Source: Gemmataceae bacterium (GTDB lineage: Bacteria > Planctomycetota > Planctomycetia > Gemmatales > Gemmataceae). From it: a DNA stretch of 47,480 nucleotides. The stretch covers positions 1 through 47,480 of the forward strand of contig SIAJ01000039.1 in assembly GCA_009691845.1 (NCBI GenBank), in the 5' to 3' direction. The notes below the pieces were generated by a model. That model made no database searches. It saw only the letters and a program-made list of their open reading frames with translations, and was not told where the DNA came from. This document shows positions 15,942 through 24,481 of the stretch, in pieces; position 1 is the stretch's first letter; every line of letters starts with the position of its first letter. The position numbers and the translations under genes were made by a program.

Positions 15942-16988
15942 CTAATCGTTGAGGATGTTCTTGAGTTCCTTCAGAAATAGATCGATCTCGTCATCCGAGC
16001 CGACGGAAACTCTCAAGCCGTCGCCGTAGTTCGGATAGTTCATGTACCGAATCAGAATCTTGCGGGCCTTCAGGGCCTCGTACATCGGCTTCACAGCTTG
16101 ATCGTTTCGCCGGGCCCAAACGAAGTTGGACTGGCTAGGCGTCACCTCGAATCCCAACTCGGCGAGCGAGGCCGACAACCGGCTTCGCGTTGCCAGGATC
16201 TTGCGCCTGGTCTCATGCAAATAATCTTGGTCCTGAATCGCCGCGGTCGCGGCGGCCAGACTGAGAACGTCGCAGTTGTACGAATCCTTGACCTTGAGCA
16301 TCTCGCGGATCAGTGGTTCGGGGCCGACCGCGAAGCCGAAACGGATCCCTGCCAAAGCGTAGGACTTACTCAGGGTTCGCGTGATGACGACGTTCCCCTC
16401 GCCCACGTTTTTCAGGCCGTTCGATTCGGCAAAATCGGCATAAGCCTCATCCAGGACAAACGGCGTCCCGATTCGCGAGGCCAACCGGAAGACCGAGGCG
16501 GGGTCGACAACGGTTCCCGATGGCGAGTTCGGGTTGGCAAGGAAGGTCAGGTCGGCATTCGCAATGGGCCACGGATCCGGAAGCTGCCAGTCCGTTGTAA
16601 AAGGAACGGTCTGAAAACGGGCCCCCTGAAGCTCAGCCAGGCTGCGGTAGAGGATGTAGCTGGGAGCGGGAGACGCGATCAGGCCACCTTCCGGGACGAA
16701 GGTTCGCGTGAGAATCGTGAGGATGTCGTCCGAGCCGTTGCCGATCAAGATTTGATTCGGCGAGACGCCCAGAAGCTTGGACGCCGCCTGACGGAAAGTG
16801 TCCCCCATCGGTTCGGGGTACTTGCGAAGCCGATTGCTGGTCAGTGTCTCTCGGATCGCATCGAAGACGCGCGGCGATGGCGGGTACGGGCTCTCGTTCG
16901 TGTTGAGCTTGATGTACTCGCCATCGCGCGGCTGCTCGCCGGGGACGTAACCGGACATGAACAGGATGTTCGAGCGAATCCCCGGCAT
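15942..16988 (-). CDS. hisC: Histidinol-phosphate aminotransferase
   Basis: This 348-residue fold-type I PLP enzyme transfers an amino group from glutamate to imidazole acetol phosphate. The PLP lysine is Lys208 in TRTLSKSYALAG. LNTNESPYPPSP near the N-terminus, NGSDDIL at 84-90, and ANPNSPSGTVV and DEAYADF are standard motifs. The start lies only 4 bases after the hisD stop, so the two are translationally close. The length fits the family. Confidence 0.95.
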   Translation of the reverse strand: MPGIRSNILFMSGYVPGEQPRDGEYIKLNTNESPYPPSPRVFDAIRETLTSNRLRKYPEPMGDTFRQAASKLLGVSPNQILIGNGSDDILTILTRTFVPEGGLIASPAPSYILYRSLAELQGARFQTVPFTTDWQLPDPWPIANADLTFLANPNSPSGTVVDPASVFRLASRIGTPFVLDEAYADFAESNGLKNVGEGNVVITRTLSKSYALAGIRFGFAVGPEPLIREMLKVKDSYNCDVLSLAAATAAIQDQDYLHETRRKILATRSRLSASLAELGFEVTPSQSNFVWARRNDQAVKPMYEALKARKILIRYMNYPNYGDGLRVSVGSDDEIDLFLKELKNILND

Positions 16989-16992
16989 CGGC

Positions 16993-18411
16993 TTACTTCT
17001 TCAATTTGGCGGCAGCGGCAGCCGCCTTTTTGGACGGACGCAATTGCAACGGCTTATCGGTCACACGGGCCGCGACACTCGCGGCATGGGCCGTGAGGCC
17101 TTCCTTGTTGGCCATCGTGATCACATCGTCCGCGATCTCGCGAAGGCCGGCTCGCGTGAAGTTAACGATGCTCGTACGGCGACGGAAATCGTTCACGGTG
17201 AGACCGCTGGCAAACCGGGCCGTGCCACCCGTTGGAAGCACGTGCGATGGGCCAGCCGCATAGTCTCCCAGGGCCACGGGCGTAAACGTCCCGAGGAAGA
17301 TGGCACCCGCATTGTCGACTTTTTCCGCGAACGCTTCCGGGTCTCGCGTTTGCACATGGAGATGCTCGGGGGCGAGTTGGTTCACCATCTTCACGCCCTC
17401 GGCACGATCTTTGACAACAATAAACGCCCCGTATTCTTCCAGGCTAGCTCGGGCGAGGTTGCCACGTTCCAGATGCGCCAACTGTTTGGTGAGCGATTTC
17501 TCAACCTCGTTCGGCAAATCGTCGTGCCAGGTAACGAGCATGGCCACGCCCGGTGCGTGTTCGGCCTGGGCAATCATGTCGAGTGCGATAAAGTCCGGCT
17601 GGGCAGATTCATCGGCCACGACAACAATTTCACTGGGGCCGGCGAGACAGTCGATGGCGACCGTGCCAAATACCAATCGCTTGGCAAGCGTGACGTAGAT
17701 GCTGCCCGGTCCGACGATCATATCCACGGGCTCGATGCCATCAACACCGTAGGCCAGTGCCGCCACCGCCTGGGCTCCGCCGACGCGGTAGACTTCCTTG
17801 ACGCCGAGCAGATGGCAAATTGCCAGCATGTCCTTGTTCGACGCACCGTTCGCCGTTGGCGGCATGACGACCACGATCTCTTTGACCTCGGCTGCCTGGG
17901 CCGGGCAGACGGTCATCAGCAGGCTGGAGGGATAGGCGGCGGCCCCACCTGGAATGCAAATGCCGACGCGACGCAGCGGCCGATGACGGAGATGCAATTC
18001 GTAATGTTCCGAAAGCGGCAGCAGGGCATCGTTGCTCATCAAGCCGACTTGAAATTGCTGGACGTTGTCGCGAATGCGACGGGCGGCGTCGAGAAATTCG
18101 GGGTCGGCAGCGGCGTAGGCCGCAGCCAGGTCTTCCGCACTCACGCGAATCTGTCGCGGCGTCAGCCGAACCTTATCGAAGGCCTCCGTGTAGTGCAACA
18201 GGGAGGCGAGGCCCTTTTTCTGAACGTCGTTGCAAATTCGCTCGACGACTTTCACGGGCGGCAGCGGCTCGCCAAAGACGGCTTGTGTGAGCTTTTTGTT
18301 CGCGGCGGTCACCGTAGTGGCCTGATCGGCGAACTGGTTCTTCAGGGCAGCGAGCTGTCGAATCGCTTGCGGATTCGATGTATCAATTCGCCGGATTTTC
18401 ATCGACGTCAT
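16993..18411 (-). CDS. hisD: Histidinol dehydrogenase
   Basis: The 472-residue zinc enzyme oxidises histidinol to histidine with two NAD. CIPGGAAAYPSSLLM, the zinc region AGPSEIVVVADESAQPDFIA followed by DMIAQAEH, and LAPEHLHV with the catalytic Glu-His are all present. The C-terminus has an Ala/Lys-rich tail (PSKKAAAAAAKLKK) beyond the normal end. I chose the ATG at 18411, preceded by GGGAGAGGAA, although the frame stays open upstream to 18561; that upstream part has no family likeness. It is the first gene of hisDCB. Confidence 0.94.
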   Translation of the reverse strand: MTSMKIRRIDTSNPQAIRQLAALKNQFADQATTVTAANKKLTQAVFGEPLPPVKVVERICNDVQKKGLASLLHYTEAFDKVRLTPRQIRVSAEDLAAAYAAADPEFLDAARRIRDNVQQFQVGLMSNDALLPLSEHYELHLRHRPLRRVGICIPGGAAAYPSSLLMTVCPAQAAEVKEIVVVMPPTANGASNKDMLAICHLLGVKEVYRVGGAQAVAALAYGVDGIEPVDMIVGPGSIYVTLAKRLVFGTVAIDCLAGPSEIVVVADESAQPDFIALDMIAQAEHAPGVAMLVTWHDDLPNEVEKSLTKQLAHLERGNLARASLEEYGAFIVVKDRAEGVKMVNQLAPEHLHVQTRDPEAFAEKVDNAGAIFLGTFTPVALGDYAAGPSHVLPTGGTARFASGLTVNDFRRRTSIVNFTRAGLREIADDVITMANKEGLTAHAASVAARVTDKPLQLRPSKKAAAAAAKLKK

Positions 18412-18583
18412 TTCCTCTCCCTCAGGGTGAATACGAGAATCTTTCATCTGCCGGTCAGGCAAGTAACAATTTATCTCAAACGGATCATCCGAGAAAAACC
18501 AACTATAAGGGCCACGCGAGTCGAATGCAAGAACTTGGTTACATAAGTTTTTTCCAGGCACCGAGTGTGGCTACGAGTTTGGG

Positions 18584-21148
18584 TTAGCCCCACGTCACCA
18601 ACCCGGGCTCAAACGAGTGCGGCAAACCCGCATTTTTCGGTAACACTCGAACCGAGAATCCATATTGGCCGCTCACCGCGCACGGCACCTTGCCCCCGAA
18701 GGTGGCGGAACGATCGGCATGCATCGTCCCCAGTACGCCCAGCACAGCCGAACGCGGCAATGCGATCTGCTGCATCGAATCAATGGCACCGTGGAAAAGT
18801 TGGACTTCCACGTCGTCCGGGCTCAATCCAGCGAGGTGGACCCGGGCCTGGACGGCCAATTCATCGCCAACGTGCAAGGCCTCCGGCGGGGGAGGACTCA
18901 CATCCAGCACTCGGACTTGCTGCCATTGCTCGTTCAACTTGCGTCGCCAAGCGGCCAGCTTTCTGGCACCCGCAAAATCGCCAGCGGTCAGTCGAGCTTC
19001 ACGCAGGTGCGAGGGGAGATACGAAACCTCCGCGTATTCCCGCACCATTCGATTGGTATTGAACACGGCCACATTGGTCGCGATCGAACGCTTCATGCGG
19101 CGAATCCATCCACGCGGCAGGCCGTCGGCACCGCGTGTGTAGAACTCGGGAACGATCTCGCGTTCGAACAGATCGTACAGCGAGTTGCTCTCCACTTCGT
19201 CCTGATACTGCTGATCCGCGAATTCCTCGCCCGAACCGATGCGCCAGCCGTTATCCCCTTCGTAGCCTTCGTCCCACCAGCCATCCAGGATGCTGAGATT
19301 GATGCCGCCGTTCACGCAGGACTTCATCCCGCTCGTGCCGCTTGCTTCCAGCGGTCGACGAGGATTATTCAGCCACACATCGACACCTTGCACCAGATGG
19401 CGGGCGACATTCATTTCGTAATCTTCGAGAAACACAATCCGACGCCGATACTCCGCGCGTCGAGCGTATTGGTAGACCTGGGCGATGAGTTCCTTGCCCG
19501 CCTGATCCTTCGGGTGTGCTTTGCCCGAGAAGATGAACTGGACCGGACGATCCTTGTGATTCAGGATCGCGTTCAGTCTTTCGAGGTTCCGGAAGACCAG
19601 TGTGCCACGCTTGTAGGTCGCAAACCGGCGTGCGAAGCCGATGGTCAGGGCCTCCGGGTCCAGCACTTCCTCCGCGGCAAGGATCTCCGCCCGGGTGGCA
19701 CCGAGACGTTCCCGCTGCTTCTGTAATCGCGTTCGTGCCAGGGCGACCAGCCGCTCGCGGCAACGTTCGTGGGTTCGCCACAACTCGGCATCCGGGATGT
19801 GTTCTGCTCGGCTCCAGACTTCGAATGCCGTGGGTTTCTCGTGCCAGGCGTCGCCAAGATAGCGGTCGAACAGCGCGCCGATTTCCGGAGCAACCCAGGT
19901 CTGGGTATGAACGCCGTTCGTGATGGAAGTGATGGGAATTTCAGCTTCAGGCAGACCTGGGAAGACGTTATGCCACATCTTCCGCGAGACTTCGCCATGC
20001 AACTTACTCACGCCGTTCGCAACGTTTGCGGTGCGAATGGCGAGAACGGTCATCGAGAAGTTCTCACTCTCATTGTTCGCGTTTTCGCGACCCAGGGCGA
20101 GAAATGTACGACGATCGATTTTCAACGATTTCATGAAATCGCCGAAGTATTGGTCCATCATCTGGGGAGAAAATGCATCATTTCCGGCTGGGACTGGCGT
20201 GTGCGTGGTGAAGGCGGTTCCGGCCTTCACCGCCTCGAGAGCAGTCGGAAAATCGAGCCCTTTCTCTTCCACCAGCACTCGGGCTCGTTCCAGGGCGGCA
20301 AAGGCGGAGTGCCCTTCGTTCGCGTGGCAGACGGTCGGTTCCTTGCCCAGTGCTCGAAGTGCCCGCAAGCCACCAATACCCAGAAGGATCTCTTGCTGAA
20401 TTCGCGTGTGGATGTCCCCGCCGTAAAGCTGGGCGGTCAGATTGCGATCCTCCGGCGAGTTTTTCGGGACATTGCTATCGAGTAGAAAGAGTGCAATCCG
20501 GCCGACATTGATCTTCCAAATACGCGCATGCACATCTCGGCCCGGCAAGCGAACGGAGATCATCAACGGCGAGCCATCCGGATTGGTCTTGGCGATAAGC
20601 GGCAGGCTAAAAAAATCGTTTTCGGGGTAGCGCTCCTGCTGCCAGCCATCGACGTTCAAGTACTGGCGGAAGTAACCTTCGCGATACATCAGGCTCACGC
20701 CGACCAGAGGCAGTCCCAGATCGCTGGCAGACTTCAGATGATCCCCGGCCAGCACGCCGAGGCCACCCGAGTACACGGGGACCGACTCGTGCAGTCCGAA
20801 TTCCGCGGAAAAATAGGCTACTCTGAGATCGTTCGATTCGGCGTGCTGCTCCGAGAACCACGTGCCCGATGCAAGGTACGCCTGAAACGTCTCCCAAACA
20901 CGATCCATGTGGGCCAGGAAGCCATTATCGGTTGCCAATTCCTCGAAACGCGGTTGCGTGGTCGAACACAGCAAACGGATCGGACTGTGGTCGATCGACT
21001 CAAAACGATCTGGATCGATTCGGCGAAACAGGGCCACCGCATCCGCGTGCCAACACCACCAAAGGTTGTAGGCCATTTCGTGCAGGGGCAGAAGCCGTTC
21101 CGGCAAGCGTGGCAACACGGTAAACGTCCGAACAGGGCGTGTGGCCAT
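18584..21148 (-). CDS. glgP: Alpha-glucan (glycogen) phosphorylase, DUF3417-containing type
   Basis: The 854-residue protein belongs to the short alpha-glucan phosphorylase family, which releases glucose-1-phosphate from glycogen or maltodextrin with PLP. The N-terminal DUF3417 part has LHEMAYNLWWCWHADAVALF. The catalytic part shows AYFSAEFGLHESVPVYSGGLG, HANEGHSAF, THTPVPAGNDAF and the PLP-lysine region EASGTSGMKSCVNGGINLS followed by DGWWDEGY. I use the ATG at 21148 (MATRPVRTF) because homology begins there; the frame is open to 21268 without a ribosome site. It is downstream of hisDCB's promoter region but transcribed separately on the same strand. Confidence 0.94.
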   Translation of the reverse strand: MATRPVRTFTVLPRLPERLLPLHEMAYNLWWCWHADAVALFRRIDPDRFESIDHSPIRLLCSTTQPRFEELATDNGFLAHMDRVWETFQAYLASGTWFSEQHAESNDLRVAYFSAEFGLHESVPVYSGGLGVLAGDHLKSASDLGLPLVGVSLMYREGYFRQYLNVDGWQQERYPENDFFSLPLIAKTNPDGSPLMISVRLPGRDVHARIWKINVGRIALFLLDSNVPKNSPEDRNLTAQLYGGDIHTRIQQEILLGIGGLRALRALGKEPTVCHANEGHSAFAALERARVLVEEKGLDFPTALEAVKAGTAFTTHTPVPAGNDAFSPQMMDQYFGDFMKSLKIDRRTFLALGRENANNESENFSMTVLAIRTANVANGVSKLHGEVSRKMWHNVFPGLPEAEIPITSITNGVHTQTWVAPEIGALFDRYLGDAWHEKPTAFEVWSRAEHIPDAELWRTHERCRERLVALARTRLQKQRERLGATRAEILAAEEVLDPEALTIGFARRFATYKRGTLVFRNLERLNAILNHKDRPVQFIFSGKAHPKDQAGKELIAQVYQYARRAEYRRRIVFLEDYEMNVARHLVQGVDVWLNNPRRPLEASGTSGMKSCVNGGINLSILDGWWDEGYEGDNGWRIGSGEEFADQQYQDEVESNSLYDLFEREIVPEFYTRGADGLPRGWIRRMKRSIATNVAVFNTNRMVREYAEVSYLPSHLREARLTAGDFAGARKLAAWRRKLNEQWQQVRVLDVSPPPPEALHVGDELAVQARVHLAGLSPDDVEVQLFHGAIDSMQQIALPRSAVLGVLGTMHADRSATFGGKVPCAVSGQYGFSVRVLPKNAGLPHSFEPGLVTWG

Positions 21149-21297
21149 TTGCAACCTCGAAGGCCTGGGGCAATCGGGGCGAGCGCGAGCGGAGAAGCCA
21201 GAACGACGGATTGCCGGCTGACGGGAGAAATCGCTACTGCCAAAGATGTTATAGGAAATTACGACCAAAAGACCAGTTATTTAGACGTAAGATGTTG

Positions 21298-21609
21298 TCA
21301 TATATAAAGATAGGAAGTCGCATGCCAACGGGATTTTCGGAGCGACCTAATCGCATCGCCCCAAAACGGAAATCCGAATGATCGAGTTCGGAAGCCGAGG
21401 CTTACCTCACTCTGTCTCGTAGGTCGATCGCGCACCTTCCGTAGCAAGGCTTCAAGAGGAAGTTCGATTCCGCGTGATCGTGGCCGGATGTTGGCAAGCA
21501 AGATGGGAGACGGAACGGGATCTGGGTCGGCCAAAGCAACGGACATGGCGATCACCGCTGCCAGAAGCAAAGACCCGCGGACGATTGTGCACATGCTAGA
21601 CAGGAACAT
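21298..21609 (-). CDS. Possible small exported protein
   Basis: From the ATG at 21609 (or 21594) the frame encodes about 103 residues. It starts MFLSSMCTIVRGSLLLAAVI and continues with AMSVALADPDPVPSP, a good signal peptide with an ALA cleavage site. The mature part is Arg-rich with no family look and ends in SYLYI. It could be a real secreted peptide precursor, a decayed gene or chance. Codon use beyond the signal peptide is less typical, so I keep the confidence low. Confidence 0.4.
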   Translation of the reverse strand: MFLSSMCTIVRGSLLLAAVIAMSVALADPDPVPSPILLANIRPRSRGIELPLEALLRKVRDRPTRQSEVSLGFRTRSFGFPFWGDAIRSLRKSRWHATSYLYI

Positions 21610-21812
21610 TGGGTGGTAACTTTTCGGGGAAGTCGCCGAGTTGTCCTTATCTCGCAAGTAGCCCCATCTCACGGAAGAAACCACTTCCAGGATTCTGCCT
21701 TGGCGACGGAAAAGCATTGGCAGGAGCATACTTGCTTTAGAAGTACTCGTGTCGGACAATCGGCTTGTAGTCAGCGCCGTTCGCAATTACCGTAGGGGGA
21801 GGAGATACCCGA
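21610..21812. other. Upstream region of the sirtuin gene
   Basis: This AT-richer stretch should hold the promoter of the sirtuin operon and of the possible exported-protein gene. I see no RNA gene, repeat or clear -35/-10 pair. GTAGGGGGAGGAGAT at 21791-21805 provides the ribosome site for the sirtuin ATG at 21813. Confidence 0.4.
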
Positions 21813-22580
21813 ATGGAAACGGCCGAGTCCCAACGAAACATCGATCTGGCTGCCGAGGTCCTCGCGAATGCGTCAACTGTTGCGGTATTGACAGGTGCTG
21901 GCGTCTCTGCGGAGAGCGGCGTACCGACATTTCGTGCGTCGGATGGCCTTTGGGAAGGGCACCGGATCGAGGACGTTGCTTCACCCGAGGGATTTGGGCG
22001 AAATCCCGGTCTGGTTTGGCAATTCTACAACGCCCGGCGTGCCAATGTGGCGAAGGTGAAGCCCAATCCGGCTCACACGTTTCTTGCTCAATTGGAGGAT
22101 CTCTTTCCAAAGGCGTTCACGCTCGTCACCCAGAATGTTGATGGCCTGCACCAGCTTGCCGGAAGCAGAAACGTGCTGGAACTGCATGGAAGCCTGCGTC
22201 GCACCCGTTGCACCGTATGCGAAGAGGTGCGGGATCAGTTCCTGGATCCGCTGGCGGAGATGCCGACGTGCGTCCTCTGCGAAGGGCTGTTGCGGCCCGA
22301 TATCGTGTGGTTCGGCGAGATATTGCCCCAGGAGATCTGGCTAGATGCCGTCGAGGCGACGATCTCGTGTGAAGTCTTCCTGGTCGTGGGGACGAGCGCG
22401 GTCGTCCATCCCGCGGCCGGGCTGATTGAACTTGCTCAGACTGCGGGTGCCAAAGTCGTGGAGGCAAACCTGACTCCAACGGTTGCCAGCGACGTGGCCG
22501 ATATTGGGCTCTACGGACCATCGGGCCAGCTACTTCCACAGGTGATGAAACGTTTCCGCGAACTCAAGGGGATGGCATGA
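21813..22580 (+). CDS. cobB: Sir2-family NAD-dependent protein deacylase
   Basis: This 255-residue sirtuin removes acyl groups from protein lysines using NAD. The NAD motif GAGVSAESGVPTFR is at 28-41, TQNVDGLH at 106-113, the catalytic His at 125, and the four zinc cysteines at 133, 136, 153 and 156. Tyr72 and Arg75 in FYNARR match the YxxR pair that lets class III sirtuins (SIRT5, CobB) accept succinyl- and malonyl-lysine, so desuccinylase activity is likely by family knowledge. Its stop overlaps the next ATG by 4 bases, so it is coupled to a Tat-exported protein. Confidence 0.94.
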   Translation: METAESQRNIDLAAEVLANASTVAVLTGAGVSAESGVPTFRASDGLWEGHRIEDVASPEGFGRNPGLVWQFYNARRANVAKVKPNPAHTFLAQLEDLFPKAFTLVTQNVDGLHQLAGSRNVLELHGSLRRTRCTVCEEVRDQFLDPLAEMPTCVLCEGLLRPDIVWFGEILPQEIWLDAVEATISCEVFLVVGTSAVVHPAAGLIELAQTAGAKVVEANLTPTVASDVADIGLYGPSGQLLPQVMKRFRELKGMA

Positions 22581-23878
22581 ACCTGGATCGCCGTGAATTC
22601 TTGGCCGCCTCGACCGGCGTGGCACTCGGGTCACCTTCGGTCTCCGCGGATCGGCTGCTGACGACACCCCCGATGCGCTCGGCACCGGCGAAACGAAAAC
22701 TGGCGCTGTTGACAACGACTTACCATTATCTGTCGCACGCCTACCACATCGCGGGACGATTCCTGAACGGCTACAACCGCGAGGATGGCTACCATTTCCC
22801 GGATTCGAATGTCGTTTCGGTTTACGTCGAACAACAAGGCCCACGGGATCTGAGCAAGGAGATTGCCAAGAAGCACGGCCTGCGGCATTCGACTTCAATC
22901 GCGGAGGCGTTGACGCTTGGGACCGGCAAGCTCGCCGTTGATGGCGTGCTGCTCGTCGCGGAGCACGGGGACTTCAAGTACAACGCCAAGGGGCAAAAGC
23001 TCTACCCACGTTATGAGTACTTCCAGAAGGTCGTTGAAGTCTTCGAGAACTCGGGGCGATCCGTACCGGTCTTTGTCGACAAGCACCTGTCGTACGATCG
23101 CAAGAAGGGCTTCGAGATGGTGGCGACGGCGAAGAAGATGGGCTTCCCGATGATGGCCGGTTCGAGTTTGCCGGTGACTTGGCGTAGACCAGAACTCGAG
23201 TTGCCGTTGGGGGTGAAGATCAAGGAAGCGCTCCTCGTCTCACGGGGTGAACTGGAAATCTACGGCATTCACGCCCTCGAACCCTTGCAGGCGATGGTGG
23301 AACGGCGAACCAAGGGGCAGCAGGGCGTGAAGTCGGTCGAGTACCTGGAAAAGGATGCCGTGTGGAAAGCAGGCGACGCGGGCCGTTGGTCGTGGGACTT
23401 GCTGGAGCACGCACTGGGTCGAAGCCAATCCCGAAACGTCGGCGATATCCGCGAGAACTGCGCTCAGTTCCAGGCCCCGAGAACCTGGGATTTTGCCGCT
23501 GCCTCTCCGCGTGCATTTCTGATCGAGTATCGCGATGGACTGAAAGCCACCGTGTTGCAACTCGATGGTCATGCGGCAGACGAAACCTTCGCGGCGACGA
23601 TCGAAGGCGAAAAGAAACCCGCCTCGACTCTGTTCTGGCTACCGCCGCCTCCGGGTGCCGCGTTCCTGGAAGCACTGGCCATTCACGTCGAACGCTTCAT
23701 GGACACGGGCAAAGCTTCTTACCCAGTCGAACGCACCATGCTAACGGGCGGCATTCTGGATTGGGCACTGGAATCACGAGTCCAAAAGAAAGCCTTGGAG
23801 ACGCCAGACCTGGATGTGAGTTACGACCCGCCGAAGGATTCAGGCTTCATGCGTGGAGCGTATGAATTGCCGAGATAA
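22577..23878 (+). CDS. Tat-exported protein of unknown function
   Basis: The 433-residue protein starts with a twin-arginine signal (MNLDRREFLAASTGVALGSP). The mature part begins RKLALLTTTYHYLSHAYHIAGRFL, a Rossmann-like first strand resembling oxidoreductase-like proteins common in planctomycetes, but no GxGxxG motif is present. It has DGVLLVAEHGDFKYNAKGQ and VDKHLSYDRKKGFEMV segments in the middle. No catalytic residues can be assigned. ATGA overlap with the sirtuin gene suggests coupled translation, although one product is cytoplasmic and the other exported. Confidence 0.85.
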   Translation: MNLDRREFLAASTGVALGSPSVSADRLLTTPPMRSAPAKRKLALLTTTYHYLSHAYHIAGRFLNGYNREDGYHFPDSNVVSVYVEQQGPRDLSKEIAKKHGLRHSTSIAEALTLGTGKLAVDGVLLVAEHGDFKYNAKGQKLYPRYEYFQKVVEVFENSGRSVPVFVDKHLSYDRKKGFEMVATAKKMGFPMMAGSSLPVTWRRPELELPLGVKIKEALLVSRGELEIYGIHALEPLQAMVERRTKGQQGVKSVEYLEKDAVWKAGDAGRWSWDLLEHALGRSQSRNVGDIRENCAQFQAPRTWDFAAASPRAFLIEYRDGLKATVLQLDGHAADETFAATIEGEKKPASTLFWLPPPPGAAFLEALAIHVERFMDTGKASYPVERTMLTGGILDWALESRVQKKALETPDLDVSYDPPKDSGFMRGAYELPR

Positions 23879-24156
23879 GCCATGGCGGGCATCGGAGCCG
23901 TATCGGGAGCATTCGCGGATTTCTTGCGCTCGGCCAGGGCCGACCCGAATTCAGACCGCCCGTACCAAGACGGCAAACATGCATCGACGCATTCAATCGT
24001 CCTCCAGGGGGACGAAGCACGTCCGAGAACCTGTCCCGGAGTTGGGGACATACCCACGCGCGGGCCGATGCGTCCGGCCGAGCGAACAATCGGTTTGTGT
24101 AGGAAGATGGGAGCGGAACGGTATGATAGGTCGGAGGGCCCAAGAGGAGAGAACCC
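23879..24156. other. Leader region upstream of the selenoprotein gene
   Basis: No recognised gene lies here. A 92-codon frame at 23882-24160 has no family look. TATGAT at 24122-24127 is a good -10 element, but I see no matching -35 at 16-18 bases. AGGAG at 24144-24148 is the ribosome site for the GTG at 24157. I looked for a tRNA-Sec gene here and found none. Confidence 0.4.
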
Positions 24157-24393
24157 GTGAAGCTCGAACTCAAGTATTGCTCGGTTTGAAACTACGAACC
24201 CAAGGCCGTCAGTTTGGCGAGCCTCGTGTTGAGCACGTTCAAGCAAAAGGTTTCTAGTCTCACGCTCGTCCCTTCGGGTGGTGGATGCTTCGAACTCACC
24301 GCGAATGGCGTCTTGCTGTACTCGAAGCTGAAAACCGGCGAGTTTCCGGACGAACAGGATATGGTCGAACTCCTGGCCACGAAGATGAAATGA
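24157..24393 (+). CDS. SelW/Rdx-like selenoprotein with in-frame TGA (Sec)
   Basis: This 78-residue frame is interrupted at 24187-24189 by TGA. Read as selenocysteine it gives VKLELKYCSV-Sec-NYEPKAVSL and continues through LTLVPSGGGCFELTANG, LLYSKLKTGEFP and a final ATKMK. This is the whole thioredoxin-like Rdx (SelW/SelT/SelH) fold, with the redox motif Cys8-x-x-Sec11 at the normal CxxC/CxxU place. The start is GTG at 24157 with AGGAG 8 bases before. Sequence similarity continues on both sides of the TGA in one frame, so this is not a truncated gene. The family is redox-active and thought to act with thiols or glutathione. The next gene is selD, also with TGA. A Cys codon would be TGT or TGC, one base from TGA. 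Confidence 0.88.
24187..24224 (+). promoter_or_regulatory. Putative bacterial SECIS of the SelW-like gene
   Basis: Downstream of TGA the RNA can form GCC (24205-24207) with GGC (24216-24218). The loop GTCAGTTT starts with G and T at positions 22-23 counted from the T of TGA. In E. coli fdhF the SelB-contacting loop G and U are at 23-24, so position and bases agree. The stem is short (3 bp, plus A-U and G-C below with a bulge), so the fold is weak on its own. Confidence 0.5.
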
Positions 24394-24425
24394 GATTGAT
24401 TTTCGGAACGAGACGCTTCGCTCAG

Positions 24426-24470
24426 GACCGGCGACCGGGTACGTGTGTGCCTTGCCGTCGGTCATTTTTT
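24426..24470 (+). terminator. Possible terminator or attenuator before selD
   Basis: GACCGGCGAC (24426-24435) can pair imperfectly with GCCGTCGGTC (24454-24463) and is followed by ATTTTTT (24464-24470). This looks like an intrinsic terminator between the selenoprotein gene and selD. The T-tract abuts the selD ribosome site GGAGGT (24471-24476), so it could also act as an attenuator. Confidence 0.35.
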
Positions 24471-24481
24471 GGAGGTAGCCC

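Noticed and set aside
16957..18546. 529-codon plus-strand frame
   Set aside because: Antisense to hisD, which is certain from its motifs.
23879..24156. tRNA-Sec gene next to the selenoprotein genes
   Set aside because: No T-arm consensus and no anticodon loop with TCA in a suitable stem was found.
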